DNA from: a virus
Direction: 5' to 3' (one strand)
Virus record (IMG/VR): IMGVR_UViG_3300047564_005609
Coordinates: 1-28,962 of that record
DNA length: 28,962 bases
In this document: piece by piece, positions 11,301 to 16,434 of the stretch
How positions within the stretch are numbered: the stretch's first letter is position 1
How the letters are laid out: the number at the start of each line of letters is the position of its first letter
Notes under the pieces: generated by a model
Seen by the model: only the letters and a program-made list of their open reading frames with translations
Database searches by the model: none
Told to the model about the DNA's origin: nothing
Made by a program: the position numbers and the translations under genes

Positions 11301-14300
11301 GATTTTACATCCTTAAACCTAACAAATGCAAATATTGAATCTGATTTTTCAGAATTTGATGGTGTTTCAAATTCTATTAGAAAATCATTTGACCTACTTC
11401 ACAGAGGAGTACCAATCTTCCAAAGATCATTCCAATCTTCAGACCCAAACATCGTCAATATTGAAAATAATAGAATTAAAATTACAAATAATTTTTATGT
11501 AGGGGGTGAAGAACTTAAATATGATTTTGGTCAAGGGGATCCTGTTGGAATAGAAACAACAACGATAGCTGGCATTGGTTTAACGGATAAATTACCATCG
11601 ACGGTTTATGTTATAAAATTAAATGATGTGAGCATCAGACTTGCATCATCTCCAGAAAATAGTCTCAAACCAGTTCCAGAACCGTTAATTATTAATTCTG
11701 TTGGTGTTGGAATACATACATTTACTTCAACAAGACAAAATGCAAGATGTCTAATAACAATAGATAACCATATTCAATCACCAATAGTTTCGACTGCAGT
11801 AACCACAACTTTAGCATCAGGTTCCTCATCCAGTGAAGAGCAAATAACAATATCTGACATAACTTCCATTTTTAGTGGAGATTTGTTGAAGATAAATGAT
11901 GAAATTATTAGAGTAAACTCTGTTGGAGTTGGATCTACAAATTCTCTATTAGTTGATCGTGGTTTTGTTGGAACAAATGCGGAAAGTCATTCTATAGGAA
12001 GTACAGTTACAAAAGTACTAGGAAACTATAATATAGTAAACAACACAATTAATTTTGCAGATGCTCCATACGGAAACACTCCAACAAGTGACGAAACAAA
12101 TAGACCTGACCAAAGAGATTATATTGGCATTACAACAAGGTCCACTTTTGGTGGAAGAGTATTTTTGAGATCTGGTATTAATACAACCTCAGGTGTATTT
12201 GTAGACACATATTCTACTAACTACGTTTTAGATAGTTTATCCGATCAATTTGATGGAGTTACCAAAGAATTTGTTCTAAAGTCTTCTGGACAAGATGTTA
12301 CGGGTATTTCTACTAGCAACGCAATTGTTTTAATTAATAATGTATTCCAAGAGCCAAAAAGAACAGGTTCTGTAAGTATTGTAGGAAATTATGAAATATC
12401 GGAAAATGCAGGTATTAGTACGATAGAATTCATTGGTGGAATATCATCTGCATCTTATGATATTAATAATTCAAGTATTCCTAGAGGTGGTGTTATAGTT
12501 TCTGTAGCGTCAACAACAGGATTTGGATATCAACCATTAATTTCTGCTGGTGGAACTTCTATAGTTTCTAGTGCAGGAACGATTTCTAATATTAGTGTGG
12601 GATATTCTGGTTCAGGTTATAGATCTCTAGAAAAATATGAAATAATTACAAAAACTTCTTCAACTATTAGTTCTGGAAGTACAATAATTTACATAGACAA
12701 TCAAAATGGAATATTTGAGAAATTGGCGTATTCAAGTTCAAATTCCATAGGAATAGGTTCACAAAATGTTCCTATTTTGGGAATTGGAAATAGCTATGTT
12801 TTGATAGGATCTGGAAGCACTATTTCCCAATCTATAGAATCCGAAAAGTCTGTTTTGGTATCTCTAAACTCTCCTTATGTTGGATTAGTTGATGTTGGCG
12901 TCAAAACATCTAGTAATGGAATATTAAATTATGAATTTATAGGATTTGCAACAGTAATTCCAGGAACTGGTAACATTTCATCAAATATTAATATCACAAA
13001 TCCCGGTTCTGGATATACATCAGCAAATCCTCCAATAGTTGTTTTTGATGGTCCAAATAATTACGATAATATTCCACTAATATATTCTTCTGGATCTTCT
13101 GGATTAGGAACCGAAGCAACTGTTAATATTATAGTTGGACAAAATTCCAGTGTAATTGATTTTGAATTGGAAAATTTGGGATATGGATACAATACCTCAC
13201 AAATTTTGACAGTACCTACTGGTGGATTAACTGGAATACCAACTGATGCATCAAAACCATTTATTAATTTTGAATTAACTATAGATGAAATATTCTCTGA
13301 TATTTTCTACGGGTGGTCTATAGGGGATCTTCAAGTTATTGACAAAATTGAAAATCTATTTGATGGTGTAAGGAGGAATTTCCCAATAAAAATTAATGGA
13401 ATTCAATCATCAATTAGATCTAGAACAGGATCAAATGTTGAGATTCAATATACACTATTAATATTTTTGAATGATATACTACAAGTTCCGGATGTTTCTT
13501 ATACATTTAATGGAGGAAGTACTTTTACTTTCTTAGATGCTCCAAATGTTGGCGATACTTGCAAAATACTATTCTATAAAGGAACGGGTAACGTTGATGT
13601 TTTAAGTGAAGATGTTTTGCAGACTATTAAGATTGGAGATCTTGTTAGGGTAACTAGTGATATTGCAGAGCAAAACCAAAATAATAGGTTAATTACAGAT
13701 ATTATATCTTCTGATCTTTTGATAACAAATCCATATACTGGTGCAGGATTATTTGAAGATGAAACTATATTAAGACCACTACTTTGGTGTAGGCAAACAG
13801 AAGACTTGATAATAAGTGGACAGGAAATTGGTAAAGATAGAGAAATATATGAGCCATTAATTCAACCTGCAACAAATATTATACAAAATGTTGGATCTGC
13901 TTCAACTGAAATTTTTGTCCAGAGTGTCAAAATATTCTTTGACGATTTTAGAGAAAATACTAGCCAAACACTCAAATCAGAAATTATCTTGATATCACAA
14001 GATCCACAGGAAGGTTCTTACGCAACCGCTAATGTTTCCACATCTGGCACAATTTCTTCTCTAAATTTAGTTGAAGGTGGAATAGGATTTACAACAGATC
14101 CAGTCGTCAAAATTAGCAATCCTGTTGGATTTGGATCAACGTCTACTGCCATTGCTTCTATTTCTTCGGGAATTGTTACCTCACTTACTATTATAAATCC
14201 AGGATCTGGGTACACAACTTCAAATCCTCCACAAGTTTTAATTGAATATCCAAAGGTTATCGTAGAGGAAATTGTAGATGTTGATTATGAAGGAGATTTT

Positions 14301-14837
14301 GGAATAGTTGTTGGAGTTTCAACAACATCAGTTGGAGTGGCATCTACAGCTGTAGTTTTTGATTTGTTTATCCCAACAGAGTCTTATTTGAGAAATACTA
14401 ATATCAATGTTGGAATTGCAACTACAGGGATTAGCGGGATAAAAACAGATTATTACTTTACAATTTTCAATTCAAATATTGGTTTTGGTCTAACATCTTT
14501 AGATTCTACAAATAATATCGTTGGAGTTGGAACTTCATGCCTTGATAATGTTTATAAAGCCTCTAGTGTTTCTATAGCACAAACTAGCGTCCTTGGAATC
14601 GGAATAACAGATGTGACCCGAGTTGTTGTAAGTGTTTTAGATTATAATGGTTTGGTTGGTTATGGATACAGCGGTTTTTATGGAGAATTCAGTTGGGGTA
14701 GATTAAGTAATTTCATTAGAAAAAATCCGTTAAACTTTAATTCTTACAATACCAACGGAATTTCGGGATTAAATACATCAACTCTAGTACAAAGATTAAA
14801 TCCACTAAGTTATATTGGATACTCAACAACTTTATAA
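2328..14837 (+). CDS. 7: Giant gp7-like baseplate wedge protein with repeat arm
   Basis: A 4169-residue protein (roughly 450 kDa judged from length) sits exactly where gene 7 belongs, between 6 and 8. Residues 1-400 resemble the C-terminal part of T4 gp7: DFYSSKGTEDSYQVIFKAL at 262-280 parallels the T4 DFYSTKG...FKVLY segment from memory, followed by a similar beta-rich stretch. T4 gp7 is only 1032 aa, and its other domains are not recognisable here. Residues ~400-4100 are tandem beta-type modules: GxGY repeats, H-x-TGE...PIGGL repeats, a YHYH-like domain (~1260-1410), three ~80-residue repeats (~2659-2988), IDDEII...RG modules and FDGV...FLN modules. The C-terminus has SWGRLSNFIRKNP, an ending I know from large cyanophage structural proteins. 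I counted only 13 cysteines. There is no signal peptide or membrane segment. Inference: the wedge-binding core anchors a very long arm that faces outward. The role of the arm is unknown. Confidence 0.82.
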   Translation: MSNTRVKIASIVQSQLPDFVREEYPLVSEFLKEYYNSLEVSGGTLDVLQNIDRYVKIDELTKSLSGRIITVRIQDPQSFFTISGGFSVNELIVFKNGTRLLLNTDYFVFSSTELSLVEECINGDILEFYIQTPSTTFLKSEVGFTDDVINVESTYGFPESNGIIKIDSEIILYKSKTETSFVDCKRGFSGITSYRTENTTDQLTFSTSQVENHENNSSVENLSLLLLKEFLLKIKKQLTPGFENKTFVDGVNQSTFIKQVKDFYSSKGTEDSYQVIFKALFGENIEILRPRDYLFKPSDANYRITRDLVVESVSGDPMSLLNRTLYQDESGSEESQFFSKAYGTITRVEKIQRLNKNYYVLSLDADYSKDLTVDGTVYGNFKIHPSTKLTTNADLNSAVLTVDSTIGFPKTGELTYSVNGQEYINSYIIENITQFSLFGTTDVEIPKGTDIKINNFAYSEFGGNIVKVRITGVISDVSFDKNNYLMSKGETFKVNTLGYPAKGVLANNWIFNIANKFKVKQIIGPKSSNASLNLFSYEVITIDKNNFYIGDIVKLISSDGNINDYTIRGINNENSVSIEGPSIGNLNLKFLIERSIVKPKFTNFDYINQYSANVQNVYIPNSNENAGIFVASNSLPNYLNENIDIKNPDIVFSGTFGGEILDLSSGNPNNYHGLYTGDSVIYKDTNTSDLRNNLGILSKVYYVEKVDNTRIKLANSKLDLFKKRYVSIENNVSVTNNIFSKNKIKFSTFSSQNFIKNISKPVNGKKFETPVGPVGIFVNGVEAFSYKSEDKVYYGGIDKINVIDGGDDYDVINPPNIEILDENGSNATAYVQVTGELNSIDIIDPGFDYISDPIVTISGGNGSGAVAKVNLTSFRHKVSFNSIESSLFVNLSTNTIGFSTYHKFRDNEQVIYLPNGQTPVGGLTSKAQYYVNVQDSFNIRLHKTLNDSVSGINTINLTSYGVGVHEFEATSIKRKISSFSIIDRGSNYSNKKTSCFSSGVSTTSNIINIPEHGYKTGEILKYTSTSLPIGGLENGKSYYAIKVNDNQFRLSEVGIGSTSKDFYFRTNQTVNLTSIGSSEHIFNYEDIVVSVDGIVGVSTRTGQDFNAVIQPIFRGSISKVFVNNSGVGYGSSEIINYERQPNVVLGIGTGAQLSPIVNNGRITQVLVLNGGSNYNSPPDISIFGNSTTASLVPVISNGRIVDVKVQNSGVGFSTIGTSLEVFTPGNGFKYDCKIKSWTINKVEKNLNSNKILEDDGVLDRYQGTQKGLQYCHFYAPRKLRRSVFGTDFVNGKKVLIQDLNIVRNVEVRSKAHSPIIGWAYDGNPIYGPYGFSSPSGGVVREMKPGYIQKISEDRPDPISESAGRIYPPGFFVEDYQFNNSSDSDLDEHNGRFCITPEFPEGTYAYFATISDGSTETSGIFKNYKKPVFPYLVGNTFNSIPNTQNYQINFTSQQNSSIFSEFSLLRNTSPYNLSSENSQYDFVFNPLKIKEPLIKIESTLLSGIDDVEITSGGTGYKVGDKAIFDNTNTSGSDAYARVSFLEGKEVTSISCASTTYNDVEFYPINSGSFVAFSTIPHNFLNNDIVSIGGLSTSTQFLNAVLQIGVRSDTLTLSKNVDAPSATGIVTYFDVNGSLDFPKIRENDIYELDTEKIKILSVDKLSSRIKVLREFDSSVGTSHTISTVLFEKTRKFTFSIEKDPKINFNLNKEIYFNPKESVSLGTGSTLSFSNPGAGITIISTPAKTIYLPNHKLETGNELIYSTNGGSPIFVSDDNITSFQLLDNQIVYAAKVSEDLIGISTNLVGLGSTGSFVGIDSSITTSILFFTNVGSGDNHSFKTNYSNSLTGEVTKNVVTVSTAETHGLKVNDIVFFEALPGITTTVVVKYNDKNSRLLINPKSFTSSDVDITNNIIFIKNHGYSTGEKVVYTAESSPIGGVSNNEIYYIVRFSKDKIKLSSSYYNSIKNIPEVIDFTSASDGTLSLVNPRIFAVSNQFIKFDLSDESLSYSIESVPYPAFEFVLYKDSNFTEEFIKVEDSEISRLNVTKVGRIGVDENASVTLRTENLDFDLYYRLVPVDLENNSFLKKNIIVDDQNIIENNKILLGKSGYFGFHLLSSVQDSSFNFNIFSFPEIDSYSKFDGNFVYSTNSKNAVGGIKELEITSRGRYYDTSPGISSVFSENGKNAILDPISSSIGKITNFEIEDIGFNYPADQTLYPSAKLPQIIKVNPLSRFKNIGVSSVGIDYSISPDLIVIDSTTNNVVNDVELNYDVETNTVKIIRNTEGIFNSKPTILPVNNSNGVPIKEITFDEISKNVTIELDKSYSFGQVFPFNVGDKVLVENVNIDIDSGKGFNSKEYGYKLFTLTSVNPLFGGTGANIVYNLSQDLLDSEVPGSFDSNNSAGIVTPEKYFPIFDPVLEKFSFLRGEVAKTQSQRGIVLNWNKNVELLKLSTSDDFELNSIIVGESSNAKGIITRIDSNFDAVYNIESSAIVKKGWELETGFLNNQFQVIADNDYYQNFSYSIKSKVDYDTWNDSIGNLNHTSGFKKFGDLVVESIDSISSGISTDQNEGDFSGLVEFVREIDLNCVNDFDLVRERTLNINSQLFSKEFVFNSRSLQDEFISIGNRVLSIDDIGNRFSSEQSSQIFSIVDTFRLTDFRSKKYITYVKDKNSTELRESSLVTLIHDNNEVFLNEYSGLNTGTDLGSFEFSIFSVEGTLRYFPNNFTSDDYTINVISYGIKDDNTGIGSTSIGNLVDLRSSTTIIPSGTSSQTNIVGIGSTYSTSKVLVQFTSSDETYYQFEEITLLSDGNNVSILEYGQLSNATRVGYSTGGIGTYSAYISGSTINLDFTPNVSLATTYIVNTLRVSIASTNVGITTSSLEFNTCEISSNFVAISSSPSPTQIGISTFSTDYESSYYIVSVEDVTNGDYQASEILVINDGSNAYISEFGGIGTSSGLGTFGANYDVISGTTLNFTPIADASINVKIYRNALRVVDTGNDFTSLNLTNANIESDFSEFDGVSNSIRKSFDLLHRGVPIFQRSFQSSDPNIVNIENNRIKITNNFYVGGEELKYDFGQGDPVGIETTTIAGIGLTDKLPSTVYVIKLNDVSIRLASSPENSLKPVPEPLIINSVGVGIHTFTSTRQNARCLITIDNHIQSPIVSTAVTTTLASGSSSSEEQITISDITSIFSGDLLKINDEIIRVNSVGVGSTNSLLVDRGFVGTNAESHSIGSTVTKVLGNYNIVNNTINFADAPYGNTPTSDETNRPDQRDYIGITTRSTFGGRVFLRSGINTTSGVFVDTYSTNYVLDSLSDQFDGVTKEFVLKSSGQDVTGISTSNAIVLINNVFQEPKRTGSVSIVGNYEISENAGISTIEFIGGISSASYDINNSSIPRGGVIVSVASTTGFGYQPLISAGGTSIVSSAGTISNISVGYSGSGYRSLEKYEIITKTSSTISSGSTIIYIDNQNGIFEKLAYSSSNSIGIGSQNVPILGIGNSYVLIGSGSTISQSIESEKSVLVSLNSPYVGLVDVGVKTSSNGILNYEFIGFATVIPGTGNISSNINITNPGSGYTSANPPIVVFDGPNNYDNIPLIYSSGSSGLGTEATVNIIVGQNSSVIDFELENLGYGYNTSQILTVPTGGLTGIPTDASKPFINFELTIDEIFSDIFYGWSIGDLQVIDKIENLFDGVRRNFPIKINGIQSSIRSRTGSNVEIQYTLLIFLNDILQVPDVSYTFNGGSTFTFLDAPNVGDTCKILFYKGTGNVDVLSEDVLQTIKIGDLVRVTSDIAEQNQNNRLITDIISSDLLITNPYTGAGLFEDETILRPLLWCRQTEDLIISGQEIGKDREIYEPLIQPATNIIQNVGSASTEIFVQSVKIFFDDFRENTSQTLKSEIILISQDPQEGSYATANVSTSGTISSLNLVEGGIGFTTDPVVKISNPVGFGSTSTAIASISSGIVTSLTIINPGSGYTTSNPPQVLIEYPKVIVEEIVDVDYEGDFGIVVGVSTTSVGVASTAVVFDLFIPTESYLRNTNINVGIATTGISGIKTDYYFTIFNSNIGFGLTSLDSTNNIVGVGTSCLDNVYKASSVSIAQTSVLGIGITDVTRVVVSVLDYNGLVGYGYSGFYGEFSWGRLSNFIRKNPLNFNSYNTNGISGLNTSTLVQRLNPLSYIGYSTTL
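2757..2915 (+). repeat. IDxEEI...RG module, first copy in gp7-like protein
   Basis: Residues 144-196 carry the pattern V-x-STYGFPESNGIIKIDSEII followed by a CKRGFSG turn. The same plan recurs in a degenerate form at residues ~390-440 (VDSTIGFPKTGELTY), again near 3171-3231 of this protein (LLKINDEIIRV then VDRGFVGT), in the 834-aa protein (YIRIENEIISY then ITRAVDQT) and at the C-terminus of gp15 (YIYIDEEEIFV then VIRGADNT). The module is seen by eye on the protein level; its function is unknown. Confidence 0.6.
4722..4950 (+). repeat. Two GxGY-type repeats in gp7-like protein
   Basis: Two consecutive ~35-residue units at residues ~799-873 read I-x-V-I-D-G-G-D-D-Y...PPNIEI and I-D-I-I-D-P-G-F-D-Y...DPIVTISGGNGSGA. 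They are variants of the pattern hydrophobic strand - GG/PG - x-GY - PP/P - strand - GGxGSGAxA found in many marine T4-like virion proteins. Confidence 0.65.
5666..6000 (+). repeat. Three GxGY-type repeats preceding the YHYH-like domain
   Basis: Residues ~1113-1225 hold three successive units: VFVNNSGVGYGSSEI, VLVLNGGSNYNSPPDISI and VKVQNSGVGFSTIG. The second and third are each preceded by NGRI, giving a regular spacing of roughly 35 to 45 residues. They lead directly into the YHYH-like domain, and probably form a short rod of stacked beta units before it. Confidence 0.65.
6100..6600 (+). other. YHYH-like domain encoded within gp7-like gene
   Basis: Residues ~1258-1424 contain the signature HSPIIGWAYDGNPIYGPYG (1312-1330), then LDEHNGRFCITPEFP (from about 1385) and GTYAYFATI (from about 1401). 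This order (GWAYDG-x-PIYG, LDxxNG, GxYxYxxT) is that of the YHYH family, named after a Y-H-Y-H motif. Here the naming motif reads Y-A-Y-F at 1403-1406, so both histidines are replaced. The family function is not established. The similarity is seen in motif order, recalled from knowledge and not from a search. Confidence 0.75.
10302..11290 (+). repeat. Three diverged tandem ~80-residue modules in gp7-like protein
   Basis: Three copies lie at roughly nt 10302-10525, 10669-10910 and 11053-11290. Each reads: strand with S/E-x-V-T/L-V-I-x-D/H-G/N-x-N-x-V/Y, then L/I-x-E-Y/F-G/S, then LG(S/T)F or GTYSAYI, a glycine turn, and a final P-x-tactic strand ending in N-V-I/K-I/Y. The clearest parallels are ISEFGGIG...GLGTFGANY versus LNEYSGLN...DLGSFEFSI. 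They are separated by GIGSTS/GISTS-type Ser-Thr-Gly linkers. Confidence 0.6.
12238..13590 (+). repeat. Two FDGV...FLN...P modules in gp7-like protein
   Basis: Copies at nt ~12238-12450 (FDGVTKEFVL, then AIVLINNVFQEP) and ~13345-13590 (FDGVRRNFPI, then LLIFLNDILQVP, ending GDTCKILFYKGTG) share the plan FDGV-x-F-strand, an I-x-x-F/I-N-x-(I/V)-x-Q-x-P strand, then a beta hairpin. A partial FDGV unit occurs at ~11350. Such units resemble the repeated hairpin domains of phage tail fibres, which suggests a fibre-like C-terminal third. The resemblance is by eye. Confidence 0.5.
14015..14260 (+). repeat. Two GxGY-type repeats near C-terminus of gp7-like protein
   Basis: Residues ~3897-3977 hold LNLVEGGIGFTTDPVVKI, then a repeat with LTIINPGSGYTTSNPPQVL. 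A third related unit stands at nt ~12965-13050 (ITNPGSGYTSANPPIVV) and a partial one at ~12574-12640. The near-identity of PGSGYT(S/T)xNPP between units separated by about 1.2 kb shows recent duplication or continuing homogenisation. Confidence 0.65.
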
Positions 14838-14844
14838 AAACAAC

Positions 14845-14852
14845 TATAAATA
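14845..14852 (+). promoter_or_regulatory. T4-type late promoter TATAAATA upstream of gene 8
   Basis: The octamer matches the T4 late promoter consensus exactly and lies 20 bases upstream of the gene 8 ATG, within the short gap after the gp7-like stop. In T4-like phages such an element replaces a normal -10 box and is read by the late sigma-like factor with the sliding clamp. In this AT-rich genome an 8-mer can occur by chance, but its location in one of the few gaps supports function. Confidence 0.7.
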
Positions 14853-14872
14853 GATAAAAAAATGACAAAAAA

Positions 14873-16429
14873 ATGTCTGCGATTATAACTGATCAACTTA
14901 GAATATTAAATGCCAAAAACTTTGTTTCGGCAGCAACGTCAACTACAAATAATTATTATACTTTTGTTGGATTAACAAATGCAACAGATTATGATTCCAA
15001 TTGGGACTCATTACCTCCTGCGCCAAAAGATAATTTTGACCAGGAAAATGAATATTGGGATACAATGATTGCATTGAAAAAAATTACAAGTGGGGACGTT
15101 AGGCAGGTAGTTAGAAAGAATATTTGGAAGACTGGAACTACTTATGATATGTATAGCAATGATATTAGCAGAACTAATTTAGCTATCCCATCAAACTCCA
15201 CAAGTTTATATTCTTCTAACTTTTACGTTGTAAATAGTGATTTTAGAGTTTATATTTGCTTGTATAATGGTATTGATCCGGAAAATCCATCGGGTAGACC
15301 TTCTTTAGATGAACCAAGATTCACAGATTTGGAACCTAGGCCTGCAGGAGATAGTGAAGACGGTTATATTTGGAAATACTTATATACTATTAAACCAAGT
15401 GAATTGATAAAATTTGATTCTACTAATTTTATTCCTGTTCCTATAGATTGGGAAACAAACTCAGACTATGCTCCAATAAGGGATAATGCAATAAATGGTG
15501 GGCAGATTAAAATCATAAGAGTTTTGGATAGAGGTATTGGTATTGGAACTGCAAATAGGACATACACAAATGTTCCAATATATGGGGATGGTTCTGGTGC
15601 AGAGTGTACTATAGTTGTTAACAGCGATTCTGTAGTAGAATCTGCAATTGTAACTAGTGGTGGGTCAGGATATACATATGGAACTGTTGATTTAGTTTCT
15701 GGTGGAGTTCCTTCTGGTTCATCTTCTCCATCTTTTAAAGTTATTATACCACCGCAGAGAGGTCACGGATATGACATTTATAGAGAATTGGGAGCGTATA
15801 GAGTACTGATCTATTCAAGATTAGAAAATGATGTAGAAAATCCAGACTTTATCATTGGAAATAAAGTAGCAAGAGTTGGAATTGTAGAAAATCCCCTATC
15901 GTTTAATTCTGATGATGCTTTAGCACTAAGCAAAGCAAGTGCCTTATCAGCTCTTAAATTGGTTGGAGTTGGATATAGTTCTGCAAATTTTCCAGAAAAT
16001 TCTTACTTCACTCAGACAGTTGGATTAGGTTCAACTGCATTTGGGAGAGTAGTATCTTATGATAAAAACACAGGTGTTTTAAAATATTGGCAGGATAGAA
16101 CACTAGTTGGTTTTAATAGTAATGGTACATCGAATGCAAATCCACTTTATGGTTTTAATCGTAACTTATTTACCGCAAATCCGGGTGATGGTGGTTCAAT
16201 AATTATTGAATCTCCTAATGTAAGTGGACTCGGAATAGATACATCTTTTACTGGTGTAACTACTACAATAAATAATAGAAAATATTTTCTTGGCCAAAAT
16301 TTTGTTGATGGTGTTGCTAATCCCGAAGTGGAAAAGCACTCAGGAAATATAATTTATGTTGATAATAGACCTTCAATAACAAGGTCATCAAATCAAAAAG
16401 AAGATATCAAAGTCATCTTGCAGTTTTAG
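14873..16429 (+). CDS. 8: Baseplate wedge protein gp8 (T4-like, enlarged)
   Basis: The 518-residue product is a gp8 homologue; T4 gp8 is a 334-aa dimeric wedge protein. Two conserved stretches identify it. One is DSEDGYIWKYLYTIKPSE near residues 160-177, parallel to T4 GDGYVWEYLFEIPP. The other is the very C-terminus, EKHSGNIIYVDNRP then KEDIKVILQF, parallel to HSGEMIYMENRP...EINILFTF. The extra ~180 residues are mainly in the middle and include a GxGY unit (VTSGGSGYTYGTVDLV, residues ~259-274). The ATG at 14873 is preceded by a perfect late promoter but no obvious Shine-Dalgarno sequence. An ATG at 14862 is out of frame. The protein probably bridges gp7 and gp10-type components at the wedge periphery; the added repeat may decorate the baseplate. 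Confidence 0.92.
   Translation: MSAIITDQLRILNAKNFVSAATSTTNNYYTFVGLTNATDYDSNWDSLPPAPKDNFDQENEYWDTMIALKKITSGDVRQVVRKNIWKTGTTYDMYSNDISRTNLAIPSNSTSLYSSNFYVVNSDFRVYICLYNGIDPENPSGRPSLDEPRFTDLEPRPAGDSEDGYIWKYLYTIKPSELIKFDSTNFIPVPIDWETNSDYAPIRDNAINGGQIKIIRVLDRGIGIGTANRTYTNVPIYGDGSGAECTIVVNSDSVVESAIVTSGGSGYTYGTVDLVSGGVPSGSSSPSFKVIIPPQRGHGYDIYRELGAYRVLIYSRLENDVENPDFIIGNKVARVGIVENPLSFNSDDALALSKASALSALKLVGVGYSSANFPENSYFTQTVGLGSTAFGRVVSYDKNTGVLKYWQDRTLVGFNSNGTSNANPLYGFNRNLFTANPGDGGSIIIESPNVSGLGIDTSFTGVTTTINNRKYFLGQNFVDGVANPEVEKHSGNIIYVDNRPSITRSSNQKEDIKVILQF
15560..15700 (+). repeat. GxGY-type repeat inserted in gp8
   Basis: Residues ~230-276 of gp8 (GDGSGAECTIVV, then AIVTSGGSGYTYGTV) follow the same strand-GG-GY plan as the repeats of the gp7-like protein and gp14. 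The segment lies between the conserved central and C-terminal gp8 regions, so it looks like an insertion into the ancestral fold. Confidence 0.65.
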
Positions 16430-16434
16430 AAATT

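Noticed and set aside
4722-14260. CRISPR array or DNA-level satellite repeats in the giant gene
   Set aside because: The repeats are visible in protein but diverged in DNA and have no uniform spacers; they are coding domain repeats.
2328-14837. The giant gene as an artefact of joined frames or misassembly
   Set aside because: The frame stays open for 12.5 kb in AT-rich sequence where random stops would be frequent, the repeat families continue from start to end, and the C-terminus has the SWGR-type ending expected of such proteins.
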